From CAYVTD01 sp964577665 (lineage in GTDB: Bacteria; Bacteroidota; Ignavibacteria; Kapaibacteriales; UBA2268), in contig CAZOBD010000098.1 of NCBI GenBank assembly GCA_964577665.1, positions 1 to 14,509 on the forward strand: a DNA stretch of 14,509 bases, read 5' to 3'. Below the pieces are notes generated by a model, which saw only the letters and a list, made by a program, of their open reading frames with translations, was not told the DNA's origin and searched no databases. Shown piece after piece: positions 6,583 to 14,509 of this stretch; positions within the stretch are counted from its first letter, which is position 1; every line of letters starts with the position of its first letter. The position numbers and the translations under genes are program-made.

Positions 6583-7761
6583 ATGAAATTTAAAACTGAA
6601 CTTGCGGGATTTCAAAAGATCTTGCAGAAGACACAGCCTGCAATACCTAGAAAATCCACTCTTCCGGTACTGGAGCATCTGAATTTTTCGCTGGAAGAAG
6701 GCAAACTTAAAATAATTGCCACGGATCAGGACATTACCATTATGTCGCATATTAACGTTGAAGAAGCTGAAGACGGTAAAATCTTAGTTCCCGGCAGGAA
6801 GCTGAATGATATTGTTAGAAATTATCAACCTACTGGCCATATTGAGTTCTTCGCTGATCCCGAAACTTTTGATATAGACCTCAACATTCAAAAAGGAAAA
6901 TACAAACTAAAAGGTATGGACCCTGACGAATACCTTTCTCTACCCGAGCTTTTCGAATCTGAAAAGCCTGAAATGCCTACCGGCGAACCTCAGGAAAGCG
7001 ACGACTCTCCAAAAGCCCTTTTCAAAGCTGATGAAATAAAATGGCTCTCCGATAAAACTTTTTTCGCAGTTTCGTCAGATGAGTTCAGACCTGCAATGAA
7101 CGGTGTTTTGTTTCAGTTCCGCGAAAGTTTTATGAACGGAGTCGCAACGGACAGTTTTAAGCTTGTGCGCGCCACAGTCAGGAAAGATAAACCCGAATTC
7201 CCTAAAGATGTTGATCTGGTAATTCCGTCACGCTCTGTTGATATACTCAGAAAAGCAGACGAAGACGTTTTGATGTCGGTAATAGAAAGAGACGGCAGAA
7301 TAACTCATGCCCGATTTGATATAGGAGAAACTGTGTTCATCACAAAAATCATTGATGAGAAATTTCCTCCTTACGAAAATGTAATTCCTACTAATAATGA
7401 TTTGATTTTGAAGGTTGACCAAGCCAGACTCCTTGACTCTATAAAAAGGGTAGCTATAGTTACAAGCACTATTTCTAATCAAATTAAGCTCGTAGCCGTA
7501 GAAAACCTGCTGACATTAATCGGTGAAAATGAAGAAATGGGCGATCAGGGCAACGAAGCAATTGAATGTAACTACAGCGGCGCTAACTTAGAAATAGGAT
7601 TTAACGTCAGATATCTGCAGGAAATAATTCAAAATATTGCCGATGAAACAGAAAAAAACACTATTAAGCTTATGTTTTCTGAACCTGCCAAACCGGCAAT
7701 TATTAAACCCGATACAGAGGAAGATAATCTCCTGATGCTTATTATGCCTGTAAGAATATAA
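6583..7761 (+). CDS. dnaN: DNA polymerase III sliding clamp (beta subunit)
   Basis: 392 residues from the ATG at 6583. An upstream in-frame TTG at 6544 is rejected because MKFKTELAGFQKILQ is the normal N-terminus of the family and the preceding residues match nothing. DnaN is the ring-shaped homodimeric processivity clamp for polymerase III and repair enzymes. Visible landmarks are KSTLPVLEHL in domain I, EFRPAMNGVLFQF and GVATDSFKLVRA in domain II (part of the protein-binding cleft), NVRYLQEII in domain III, and the closing MPVRI, equivalent to the usual MPMR(L/I) end that helps form the cleft. It is about 20 residues longer than typical clamps because of an acidic, Pro/Ser-rich insert at about 123-145 between domains I and II. 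A membrane-protein gene follows after 51 bases, then recF. Confidence 0.96.
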   Translation: MKFKTELAGFQKILQKTQPAIPRKSTLPVLEHLNFSLEEGKLKIIATDQDITIMSHINVEEAEDGKILVPGRKLNDIVRNYQPTGHIEFFADPETFDIDLNIQKGKYKLKGMDPDEYLSLPELFESEKPEMPTGEPQESDDSPKALFKADEIKWLSDKTFFAVSSDEFRPAMNGVLFQFRESFMNGVATDSFKLVRATVRKDKPEFPKDVDLVIPSRSVDILRKADEDVLMSVIERDGRITHARFDIGETVFITKIIDEKFPPYENVIPTNNDLILKVDQARLLDSIKRVAIVTSTISNQIKLVAVENLLTLIGENEEMGDQGNEAIECNYSGANLEIGFNVRYLQEIIQNIADETEKNTIKLMFSEPAKPAIIKPDTEEDNLLMLIMPVRI

Positions 7762-7812
7762 TTATTTTCCGCTGGTCAAGTTTCTTTTTTAATCTCGAAC
7801 CGGCTGGGTGTG

Positions 7813-9405
7813 ATGAAAAAAAGCATATTTACCATAGAAAATATTTTGCTGACCCTGTGGTTTGCTATGACTGCATGGTTTTATCTGTGGACAGCATCAA
7901 CAAATGACACCGCTTTTAAGTTCGATTTTGGTGAAAAGCAAGACTGGTACAATGCAAAAGGTTATCAGGAAAGGTCTTACGCTTATTATAACTATTTGGC
8001 AGATGCCTTTATGGAGGGGCAGATGCACCTTTTAATCCTGCCGGGTGAGAAACTGCTGAGTAAAGAGAACCCCTACGATCCTAAACAGCATGCTTACATC
8101 AGCCTTCTTGACGCTTCTCTTTACAATAATAAATATTATTTCTACTTCGGACCGGCGCCGGCAGTAACTTTTTTCATTCCTTACAGGATATTTTTTTCCG
8201 GCAAGCTGCCTTCTAATCTGGCTGCCGTAATAATGTCTTACGGCGGCTTCATTTTTGCTTTTCTGCTGCTTAAATTTTTCCGAAGGAGATATTTTAACAA
8301 TATCCCTTTCTGGATGTTCTTTCTGTCAGTTATGGCATTAAGTCTCTGCACGTTTATCCCTTATGTCCTTAGAAGACCATCTGCGTATGAAATTGCAATT
8401 ACGGGAGCTTATTTCTTTTCTACCGGGGGTTTCTATTTTCTTCTTAGCGGCATTTTAGGAAATGAACTAAAAAACCGGGAACTTATTTTGGGAAGTATTT
8501 TTTTGGGGCTTGCCTTCGGTTCAAGGGCTGTTCTTTTTTGGGCATTTCCTGCTCTGATATTTATTTTCATAATCATTTTAAAAAAATATAAGGATAATAA
8601 ATTTGGAAAGGCTCTGCCTCAGCTTTTAATGCTTGCTCTGCCCTATTCAATAATCATCTTTCTGCTGGGACTTTACAATTATCTCAGGTTCGGTAACTGG
8701 TTTGAATTCGGGCAGAAATGGATGCTTACACTTCAGGATATGACCAGTATCTCACACTTTAAAGTTGAAAACTTTTTCCCCAATCTTACCGCTTACCTGT
8801 TCAAACCCATACAGATAATCTCCGATTTCCCGTATTTCACAATCGGATTTGAGCATACTTATGAAAACGGTTTCTCAATGGAGCCGGTTGCCGGACTGAT
8901 TTTTACAGTTCCCGCTGTGCTGCTTGTTCTTATATTTTTCTTTAATATAAAAAAAATAAAACGTGAAAGACCCCATTTTTTCTTATCAATGCTGTCAATT
9001 ATGGCAGCCGGCGTGCTGATTTTACTGTTCGTAAGCTTCTACAGCGCAATAACCATGCGTTACGCCGTTGATTTCACTGCTCTTCTCTTAATAACAGGGC
9101 TGATTTCCTGGTTCTACTTATATAAAGACGTAAATGACGAAAAATCCGAGCTGGAAAAAATCAAATTCCGCGAAAAAAAAGCCGCCAAAAAGATAAAAAA
9201 GCGAACAAAAGCCAAATTACAGCTTTCCGTCAGAGAAAAAGCCTTCGTTAGAAAAAAAACCATGCTGGCAGTCATCAGTTTTTTTGCCGCCGCAGCTATT
9301 TTATACGGATGTGCCGCCAATATCTTCCTTAGCTTTGCCGGATGCCACAACAATCTGAAAATAGGGAACCCCGCTCTTTACAAATCCATCGAAGAAATTT
9401 TCTGA
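7813..9405 (+). CDS. Large polytopic membrane protein, GT-C-like glycosyltransferase candidate
   Basis: 530 residues with roughly 10 or 11 hydrophobic helices (for example about 8-28, 135-155, 163-183, 194-215, 222-256, 268-290, 356-377, 388-412, 417-436, 483-508). The ATG at 7813 is preferred to the GTG immediately before it. After the first helix comes a long loop (about 29-110) with YNYLADAFMEGQMHL, NPYDP and DASLYNNKYYFYFGP. Later motifs are YNYLRFGNWFEFG (288-300) and MRYAVDFTALLL (415-426). From memory these match a widespread, poorly characterised family with GT-C topology. Such enzymes move sugars from polyprenyl-phosphate donors, but the activity here is inferred. Residues about 437-482 form a Lys/Arg-rich, probably cytosolic loop before the last helix. 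The gene sits between dnaN and recF, stopping eight bases before the recF start, so cotranscription is likely. Confidence 0.8.
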   Translation: MKKSIFTIENILLTLWFAMTAWFYLWTASTNDTAFKFDFGEKQDWYNAKGYQERSYAYYNYLADAFMEGQMHLLILPGEKLLSKENPYDPKQHAYISLLDASLYNNKYYFYFGPAPAVTFFIPYRIFFSGKLPSNLAAVIMSYGGFIFAFLLLKFFRRRYFNNIPFWMFFLSVMALSLCTFIPYVLRRPSAYEIAITGAYFFSTGGFYFLLSGILGNELKNRELILGSIFLGLAFGSRAVLFWAFPALIFIFIIILKKYKDNKFGKALPQLLMLALPYSIIIFLLGLYNYLRFGNWFEFGQKWMLTLQDMTSISHFKVENFFPNLTAYLFKPIQIISDFPYFTIGFEHTYENGFSMEPVAGLIFTVPAVLLVLIFFFNIKKIKRERPHFFLSMLSIMAAGVLILLFVSFYSAITMRYAVDFTALLLITGLISWFYLYKDVNDEKSELEKIKFREKKAAKKIKKRTKAKLQLSVREKAFVRKKTMLAVISFFAAAAILYGCAANIFLSFAGCHNNLKIGNPALYKSIEEIF

Positions 9406-9413
9406 TTACTCGT

Positions 9414-10547
9414 ATGATCATCATAGAACTTAGCATAAATAACCTTCGTAATCACGATTCAACCCGTATGAATCTTAATTCGGGCATCAATGTATTTTAC
9501 GGAATGAACGGCGCAGGCAAAACAACAGTTCTCGAAGCGGCTTCAATCTGTGCCTTTTCCAAAACTTTTCTTAATACGCCCGATTCTTCTCTCGTTCAGA
9601 AGGGCAAAGAAAGCTTTTTTGTAAGTGCTAAAGCAAAAACTGACATCGACACCCCCTATAAAATAAATATTAAATATACTCCAGGTAAAAGAAAGAATAT
9701 TTCATCCAATCTCGGGGACAATCTTTATCCCAAAGATATCATCGGAGAGATTCCGATGGTCATTCTATCCCCTGATTACAAAGCCATAACCGCCGGCTCA
9801 CCCGAAAATCGCAGAAATTTCATTGACAGAACCATTTCTCAGAGCAGTAAACTTTATTTTGAAAATTTAGTAAAGCTCAAAAGAACTCTTAAGCAGAGAA
9901 ATGCTCTTCTTGCAGACGCTAAAAATGACTATCATTTCGACATAAAACTCGTTCAACCGTGGAGCAGCAAATTTATTGAATTATCGGCAGATATTATTCT
10001 TCGCAGAAAAAATTTTATACATCGCTTTATTCCTATCTTTAAAGATATTTACGATAATATTTCAAAAGGAAAAGAAGATACGGCATTGAAATATGAACCC
10101 GACAACCTTTCTCCCGATAATCCATTGACTAAAGAAAGCATTATAGATGAATATACGGACTTTACCCAAAAGATTTTTTCAGAAGAACTCCGCCGGGGCA
10201 CTACTCTATTCGGTCCTCAGAAAGATGATCTGAAAATATTAATTAATAGCAGCTCTGCAAAAGACACCGCATCCCAGGGACAGCACAAAACACTGCTTAT
10301 AAGCATTAAATTTGCCGAATATGAATATTTAAAAGAGAACTGTAACGAAAATCCGGTCATTCTTCTCGACGATATTTTTTCTGAATTGGACAACAACAGG
10401 GCTTCTCAGGTCTTTAATCTCATTCATGAAAACAAGGCACAGAGTTTTATTACTGTTACAGAGCCTTCATTGATAAATAAACTTATGCCGAAAGACAGTG
10501 ATTACTCTTTTTATCTCGTTAAAGACGGCAAAGTTTTTAATACTTGA
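9414..10547 (+). CDS. recF: DNA replication and repair ATPase RecF
   Basis: 377 residues from the ATG at 9414. The frame is open further upstream inside the membrane gene, but MIIIELSINNLRNHDS is the standard RecF opening. RecF is an SMC-like ABC ATPase that binds DNA at single-strand gaps and, with RecO and RecR, helps load RecA. Walker A is G30-MNGAGKT (30-37), the ABC signature is SQGQHK (287-292), and Walker B is VILLDD (315-320) followed by the conserved IFSELD. The central part lacks a long coiled coil, as expected for RecF rather than RecN or SMC. FGPQKDDL (266-273) is also typical. The start is eight bases after the membrane-protein stop. The gene faces uppP, which ends 121 bases away on the other strand. 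Confidence 0.96.
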   Translation: MIIIELSINNLRNHDSTRMNLNSGINVFYGMNGAGKTTVLEAASICAFSKTFLNTPDSSLVQKGKESFFVSAKAKTDIDTPYKINIKYTPGKRKNISSNLGDNLYPKDIIGEIPMVILSPDYKAITAGSPENRRNFIDRTISQSSKLYFENLVKLKRTLKQRNALLADAKNDYHFDIKLVQPWSSKFIELSADIILRRKNFIHRFIPIFKDIYDNISKGKEDTALKYEPDNLSPDNPLTKESIIDEYTDFTQKIFSEELRRGTTLFGPQKDDLKILINSSSAKDTASQGQHKTLLISIKFAEYEYLKENCNENPVILLDDIFSELDNNRASQVFNLIHENKAQSFITVTEPSLINKLMPKDSDYSFYLVKDGKVFNT

Positions 10548-10668
10548 AAATAAAATATTTATGGCAATTAAAATTAAGATTATTACTGTATTTTCTTTAT
10601 TAAATTATATTTTATCGGGATTTATTATTATTCTATTTATATTTATATAAGGTATTCCCCTATTTTAT
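10548..10668. terminator. Convergent recF/uppP spacer with weak stem-loop
   Basis: 121 AT-rich bases lie between two converging 3' ends, where transcription of both strands should stop. The only dyad I can point to is GGTATT at 10651-10656 with AATACC at 10675-10680, overlapping the uppP stop codon. It has a six-pair stem and a large loop, and no strong U-tract follows in either direction. This is a weak candidate; termination may not depend on an intrinsic hairpin. Confidence 0.3.
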
Positions 10669-11514
10669 TCAGACAATACCCAAATATAAAAGTATTAATA
10701 AGAATATTCCCAAGGCAACTCTATAGTAAATAAACAAATATGTACTGTACTTCCTCAAAAAATTGATTAAAAATGCTATTGCGGCATAGCCCGAAACTGC
10801 CGAAACCCCCGTAGAAACTGCCAAATTGAGCATGTCAGCCGCCGTGATGTATTCAAGCGCCTGATAAAACTCGTATATACCGCTTCCAAAAACCGCAGGA
10901 ATAGATAAAAGGAAGCTGAATCTTGCCGCTGTCTCCCTTTTCATTCCTAAAAACAGTCCGGCAGTGATAGTAGTGCCGCTCCGGGAAGAGCCGGGAATCA
11001 AAGCAAGGCATTGAGCAGCGCCAACAGCCAAAGCATCGCGGAAAGTTATATTTTCCAAGCCCTTAGCGAACTTGGCAATACGCTCTGCAAACGCCAGAAC
11101 AAGGGCAAGAGCAATCAAACTAACGGCAATCACCGTTAAATCTTTGGTAGCCTCACCCTCGATGAGTTTCTTTGCCGCCAAACCCGCGACAACAATAGGC
11201 ACGGAACCGGCAATAATGTACCATCCGAGCTTTGAACTAATTTCCTGCTGTTTAAAAGGCTTGCGTGCCGTACCAAAGTTGTTTTTAAAAAATGCTTTCA
11301 GTATTTTTGTGATGTCCTTCCGGAAATAAACCAGCACGGCAGCCAGAGTGCCGAGTTGAATAACCGCTATGAAAGCCGTCCACCGCTCGGGATTCTGCTC
11401 ATCTATCAATCCCATGAACTTACCTGCAATAGTTACGTGTGCAGTTGAAGAAATGGGGATGAACTCAGACAGTCCCTGCAGTATCCCGAGAATAATTGCT
11501 TCTATTACCGACAT
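10669..11514 (-). CDS. uppP: Undecaprenyl-diphosphatase (BacA family)
   Basis: 281 residues, the usual family size. This integral inner-membrane phosphatase turns undecaprenyl pyrophosphate into undecaprenyl phosphate, the lipid carrier for peptidoglycan, O-antigen and other envelope glycans; overproduction gives bacitracin resistance. Two signature regions are intact. The first is Q13-GLS-E17 (the E/QxxxE motif) followed by FIPISSTAH at 18-26. The second is PGSSRSGTT at 174-182, with the catalytic-region arginine R178. Many hydrophobic helices fill the remainder. The ATG at 11514 gives MSVIEAIILGILQGLSEF, a standard N-terminus. It lies 45 bases downstream of the leuS stop on the same strand and may be cotranscribed with it; no separate promoter was identified. 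A functional link to the GT-C-like protein at 7813, which would release or use polyprenyl carriers, is possible but unproven. Confidence 0.96.
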   Translation of the reverse strand: MSVIEAIILGILQGLSEFIPISSTAHVTIAGKFMGLIDEQNPERWTAFIAVIQLGTLAAVLVYFRKDITKILKAFFKNNFGTARKPFKQQEISSKLGWYIIAGSVPIVVAGLAAKKLIEGEATKDLTVIAVSLIALALVLAFAERIAKFAKGLENITFRDALAVGAAQCLALIPGSSRSGTTITAGLFLGMKRETAARFSFLLSIPAVFGSGIYEFYQALEYITAADMLNLAVSTGVSAVSGYAAIAFLINFLRKYSTYLFIYYRVALGIFLLILLYLGIV

Positions 11515-11559
11515 TTTTTTTCGTATATCCTAAAAATTAAAAGGACTTTTGTTTATTTT

Positions 11560-14304
11560 TCAGCCGACAATGAAATTAAGAAGTTTGTTGGGCACAAAGA
11601 TTACTTTGCGAATCTGTTTATCTCCTATATGTTTCTGCACTTTTTCATCGCCAAGAGCCATTTTCTCGAGTTCTTCCCTTGGAGTGTCCGTTGCTGTCTG
11701 TAGTTTGGCGCGTATTTTACTCTGTACCTGCACAACAAATTCAATGGTCTGCTTAACGGTTTTTGACGTGTCATATTCCGGAAAAGACTGTGTGATGACA
11801 GAATCGGGATTGCCCAGTTTCTGCCAAAGTTCTTCGGCAATATGGGGAGCAAACGGCGCCAGGCAGAGAACAAACTTTTCCATTGCCTCCTTGGGCTTCA
11901 CTTTTTCCTTGTTGAACTCGTTAACAAATATCATCATCTGCGAGACAGCCGTATTGAAGTGCAGTTCTTCGATGTCCTCACCAACTTTTTTTATGGTGCT
12001 GTGAAGAATATATTCCTGATCAGGTGAAAGCATAGTATTTTTTACATCTTCCGTAATATTTCCTTCTTCGTCAACCATAAGGCGCCATACTCGGTTCAAA
12101 AAACGGTTAACACCTTCTATTCCCTTATCTGACCATGGCTTAGCATCCTGCAGAGGTCCTAAAAACATCTCAAAAACACGCAGTGAATCAGCGCCGTATT
12201 TATCCACAACGACATCAGGATTAATCACATTCCCTCGGCTTTTGCTCATTTTAAAAGTACGGGCATGTATTTGTATTTTGTTGTTGTCTCTCCAGACGAA
12301 ATAGTCAATTTTACGCTGATTATCCCTTATTTTTTCAATTTCATTTTCTTCCAGCTTCTTGGTCATCAGCTTTTTACCCTGATAGACACCGGTACCTGAA
12401 ACGTTATCGGCAGACACGGGTTTGTTCTCATCGTCAATATACATTACATATTCCACCTCTCCCATTATAAGTCCTTGATGAAAAAGCTTTTTAAAAGGCT
12501 CGGGAGTGGAAACATATCCGTAATCGTACAGCACTTTATGCCAGAAACGGGCATAAAGCAGATGCAGCACGGCATGTTCGGCGCCGCCTACATAAAGATC
12601 AATACCGTCAGGCTTCATCCAGTATTCTTCTTTTGATTTATCACAAAAAATTTCATCATTACGGGGGTCCATATAACGTAGATAGTACCAGCACGAGCCT
12701 GCCCATTGGGGCATGGTATTAGTTTCATATCCGGCTTTTTTACCGGTTTTAGGATCGATGAAATTCACCCATGAATCGACCAGAGCCAGAGGAGATTCAA
12801 TCGAACCGGAAGGCTTAAACTCTTCCAATTCAGGTAGTTTAAGAGGCAGTTCGTCAGGATCCAATGCACGCTTTGTTCCATCTTCAAAAAACATAATTGG
12901 AATAGGTTCGCCCCAGTATCTCTGACGGGAAAACAGCCAGTCCCATAGGCGGAACTGAACTCTTCCCTTACCTATTCCTTTCTTTTCAAGCCAGTCGATT
13001 ATGCGGGTTTTTGCTTCATCAGTTCTAAGTCCGTCAAGTGAAACTTCTTCATTACCCGAATTAATGCCAATACCTTCATCGGTAAAAGCAGCTTTTTGAA
13101 TATCCCATTCCCTGCCGCCGGCAGGAGCTGTAACCTGCACAATAGGCAGATTGAAAACACTTGCAAACTCAAGATCACGCTGGTCATGTGCCGGGACCGC
13201 CATAATGGCACCGGTTCCGTAATTCAGCAGCACATAATCGGCAATCCAGATCGGTATTTCCTTACCTGTTGCAGGGTTAACGGCATAAGCTCCCGTGAAG
13301 ACGCCCGTTTTTTCTTTGCTGACCTCCATGCGCTCCAAATCGCTTTTAAAAGAAGCTTCTTTTTGGTATTTTTCAATCTCATCTCTTTGCTCATCGGCAA
13401 CTATCTCTTTCAAAACAGGATGCTCAGGAGCGAGAACCATATAGGTCGCTCCGAAAACCGTATCGGGTCTTGTCGTAAAAACAGGTATTTTATGTCCATC
13501 GGGAGTATGAAAAACAATTTCAGCCCCTTCGCTTCTGCCAATCCAGTTTTTCTGCATCTCTTTTGTGGACTCGGGCCAGTCAACAAGCTCCAGATCGTCC
13601 AGAAGCCTCTGGGCATATTCCGTAATTCTGAGCATCCACTGGCGCATGGGGCGCCGCTCCACACGATAGCCTTTCTCGCGCCATTCGTCCACCTCTTCAT
13701 TTGCAAGCACGGTGCCGAGCTGTTCGCACCAGTTTACCGGTATCATGTCGATATAAGCAAGTCTGTGCTTATCCTTGTAATCCTCAATTTCATTATCGCT
13801 CTTAAGTGTTTCGGGAATGGGTAGTTCGTCGATATGACGCGCTTTTTTCTGCTTGTGGTCATACCATGAATTATAAATCAGAATAAACATCCACTGTGTC
13901 CACCGGTAATATGAGGGATCAGTTGTGTTAACCGAACGGCTCCAGTCGTAGCCAAGCCCGAGTCTGTCAAGCTGCCTGCGAAAAACATCAATATTTTTAT
14001 TTGTAGCTTCAACAGGATGAATGCCCTTTTCCATGCAGTAACGCTCTGTAGGCAGTCCGAATGCGTCAAATCCCATCGGATGAAGCACGTTGTATCCCTT
14101 CATTCTTTTAAAGCGTGCTAAAATATCCGTCGCTGTATATCCTTCCGGATGTCCGATGTGCAAACCGGCTCCGCTCGGATATGGAAACATATCAAGAACA
14201 TAAAACTTCGGTTTGCTGAAATCATCTTCAATCTTATAAATGCCATTTTCTTGCCAATGTTTCTGCCATTTTTCTTCTATCTCTTTAAAAGGGTAATATG
14301 CCAT
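11560..14304 (-). CDS. leuS: Leucyl-tRNA synthetase
   Basis: 914 residues of a class Ia synthetase that charges tRNA-Leu and edits mischarged isoleucine, methionine and norvaline. The ATP-binding HIGH motif is H49-IGH52 in PYPSGAGLHIGHPEGYTATD. KMSKS is K685-S689 in FKMSKSRGNVINPD. The CP1 editing domain (about 255-450) holds the threonine-rich FTTRPDTVFGATY (276-288) and the GTGAIMAVPAHDQRD loop with D374, the counterpart of the universally conserved editing aspartate. WLFSRQRYWGEPIP (456-469) and the WAGSCWYYLRYMDP region (534-547) are intact. The anticodon-binding domain and the C-terminal KVIFVPNKLLNFIVG complete the protein. It is longer than E. coli LeuRS (860), in part because of a larger insert before KMSKS (about 610-680), a pattern I associate with Bacteroidota/Chlorobiota enzymes. 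The gene appears complete and functional. Confidence 0.97.
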   Translation of the reverse strand: MAYYPFKEIEEKWQKHWQENGIYKIEDDFSKPKFYVLDMFPYPSGAGLHIGHPEGYTATDILARFKRMKGYNVLHPMGFDAFGLPTERYCMEKGIHPVEATNKNIDVFRRQLDRLGLGYDWSRSVNTTDPSYYRWTQWMFILIYNSWYDHKQKKARHIDELPIPETLKSDNEIEDYKDKHRLAYIDMIPVNWCEQLGTVLANEEVDEWREKGYRVERRPMRQWMLRITEYAQRLLDDLELVDWPESTKEMQKNWIGRSEGAEIVFHTPDGHKIPVFTTRPDTVFGATYMVLAPEHPVLKEIVADEQRDEIEKYQKEASFKSDLERMEVSKEKTGVFTGAYAVNPATGKEIPIWIADYVLLNYGTGAIMAVPAHDQRDLEFASVFNLPIVQVTAPAGGREWDIQKAAFTDEGIGINSGNEEVSLDGLRTDEAKTRIIDWLEKKGIGKGRVQFRLWDWLFSRQRYWGEPIPIMFFEDGTKRALDPDELPLKLPELEEFKPSGSIESPLALVDSWVNFIDPKTGKKAGYETNTMPQWAGSCWYYLRYMDPRNDEIFCDKSKEEYWMKPDGIDLYVGGAEHAVLHLLYARFWHKVLYDYGYVSTPEPFKKLFHQGLIMGEVEYVMYIDDENKPVSADNVSGTGVYQGKKLMTKKLEENEIEKIRDNQRKIDYFVWRDNNKIQIHARTFKMSKSRGNVINPDVVVDKYGADSLRVFEMFLGPLQDAKPWSDKGIEGVNRFLNRVWRLMVDEEGNITEDVKNTMLSPDQEYILHSTIKKVGEDIEELHFNTAVSQMMIFVNEFNKEKVKPKEAMEKFVLCLAPFAPHIAEELWQKLGNPDSVITQSFPEYDTSKTVKQTIEFVVQVQSKIRAKLQTATDTPREELEKMALGDEKVQKHIGDKQIRKVIFVPNKLLNFIVG

Positions 14305-14509
14305 TTCAAAACTTTAAATTTTTTCGACAAATATGAAAGAGTAAAAATACAAAAAATGTTTGAAAGTATAAGGAAAATATATTTCATCGTTGACAGTCAT
14401 GGATTTTGTAAGATTCAAGAAATGTATCATCCATGATGCTTTTTAATATACAATGGGATGATTATTTGAGGGTTAATGCAAAACAGAGTTTTGAAAGAAA
14501 AGCACATTC
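14305..14509. promoter_or_regulatory. leuS upstream region with one stem-loop
   Basis: 205 AT-rich bases precede leuS on the minus strand and reach the window edge. TCATGGAT at 14397-14404 and ATCCATGA at 14429-14436 form a perfect eight-pair stem with a 24-base loop. Read on the plus strand, a T run (14440-14444) follows, terminator-like. Read on the minus strand, the dyad lies about 95-130 bases ahead of the leuS start, so it could belong to its leader or promoter. No T-box elements are visible. Confidence 0.35.

Noticed and set aside
13096..13824. 242-codon open frame on the plus strand inside leuS
   Set aside because: It is antisense to well-conserved LeuRS editing and catalytic sequence and has no recognisable protein features; it is a shadow frame.
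14386..14436. Short minus-strand reading frame (16 codons, starting at 14436 or nearby) as a leuS leader peptide
   Set aside because: It contains a single leucine and no attenuator arrangement, so there is no sign of leucine-dependent control.
14476..14509. Possible start of a plus-strand gene (ATG at 14476, open to the window edge, GAGGG three bases upstream)
   Set aside because: Only 11 codons are visible, the spacing is too short for a normal Shine-Dalgarno, and the other genes here do not use one. It cannot be supported within this window.

Overview
The window carries eight ordinary chromosomal bacterial genes, one lineage-type polytopic membrane gene and one lineage-type envelope gene, plus two unusual repeat regions. 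The DNA is AT-rich. None of the chosen start codons has a convincingly spaced Shine-Dalgarno sequence. The gene set includes a long LeuRS, a short-form Psd paired with PssA, an outer-membrane beta-barrel candidate and a GAF/SpoIIE phosphatase. Together these fit a Gram-negative member of the Bacteroidota/Chlorobiota (Ignavibacteria-like) assemblage. That placement is inferred from protein flavour only, not from a marker-gene search. The 100-base N run shows that this is a draft scaffold, probably with a contig or scaffold end near position 1.

Layout. Positions 1-94 are a G-rich tandem array with a 21-base spacing. Positions 148-2167 (minus) hold rlmN followed by a secreted or outer-membrane protein gene. 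Positions 2345-3058 are an AT-rich, gene-free stretch organised on a 21-base period. It ends in a REP-like palindromic repeat directly at the assembly gap (3059-3158). Positions 3159-6389 (minus) are a psd-pssA-phosphatase cluster; the last gene loses its 3' end in the gap. Positions 6390-6582 are the divergent spacer. Positions 6583-10547 (plus) are dnaN, a large membrane protein and recF. Positions 10669-14304 (minus) are leuS followed by uppP, convergent with recF.

How the genes work together. Psd and PssA are consecutive steps of phosphatidylethanolamine synthesis. DnaN and RecF are the replication clamp and a gap-repair ATPase that are often neighbours; here a GT-C-like membrane protein sits between them, eight bases before recF. 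UppP recycles undecaprenyl pyrophosphate, the lipid carrier for envelope polymers. RlmN and LeuRS serve translation.

I found no CRISPR array, no transposase and no tRNA or rRNA gene. I did not find a clear new defence or mobile system. The most noteworthy signal is the pair of 21-base-period non-coding arrays of opposite base composition. The longer one keeps register over about 700 bases with one half-period slip.
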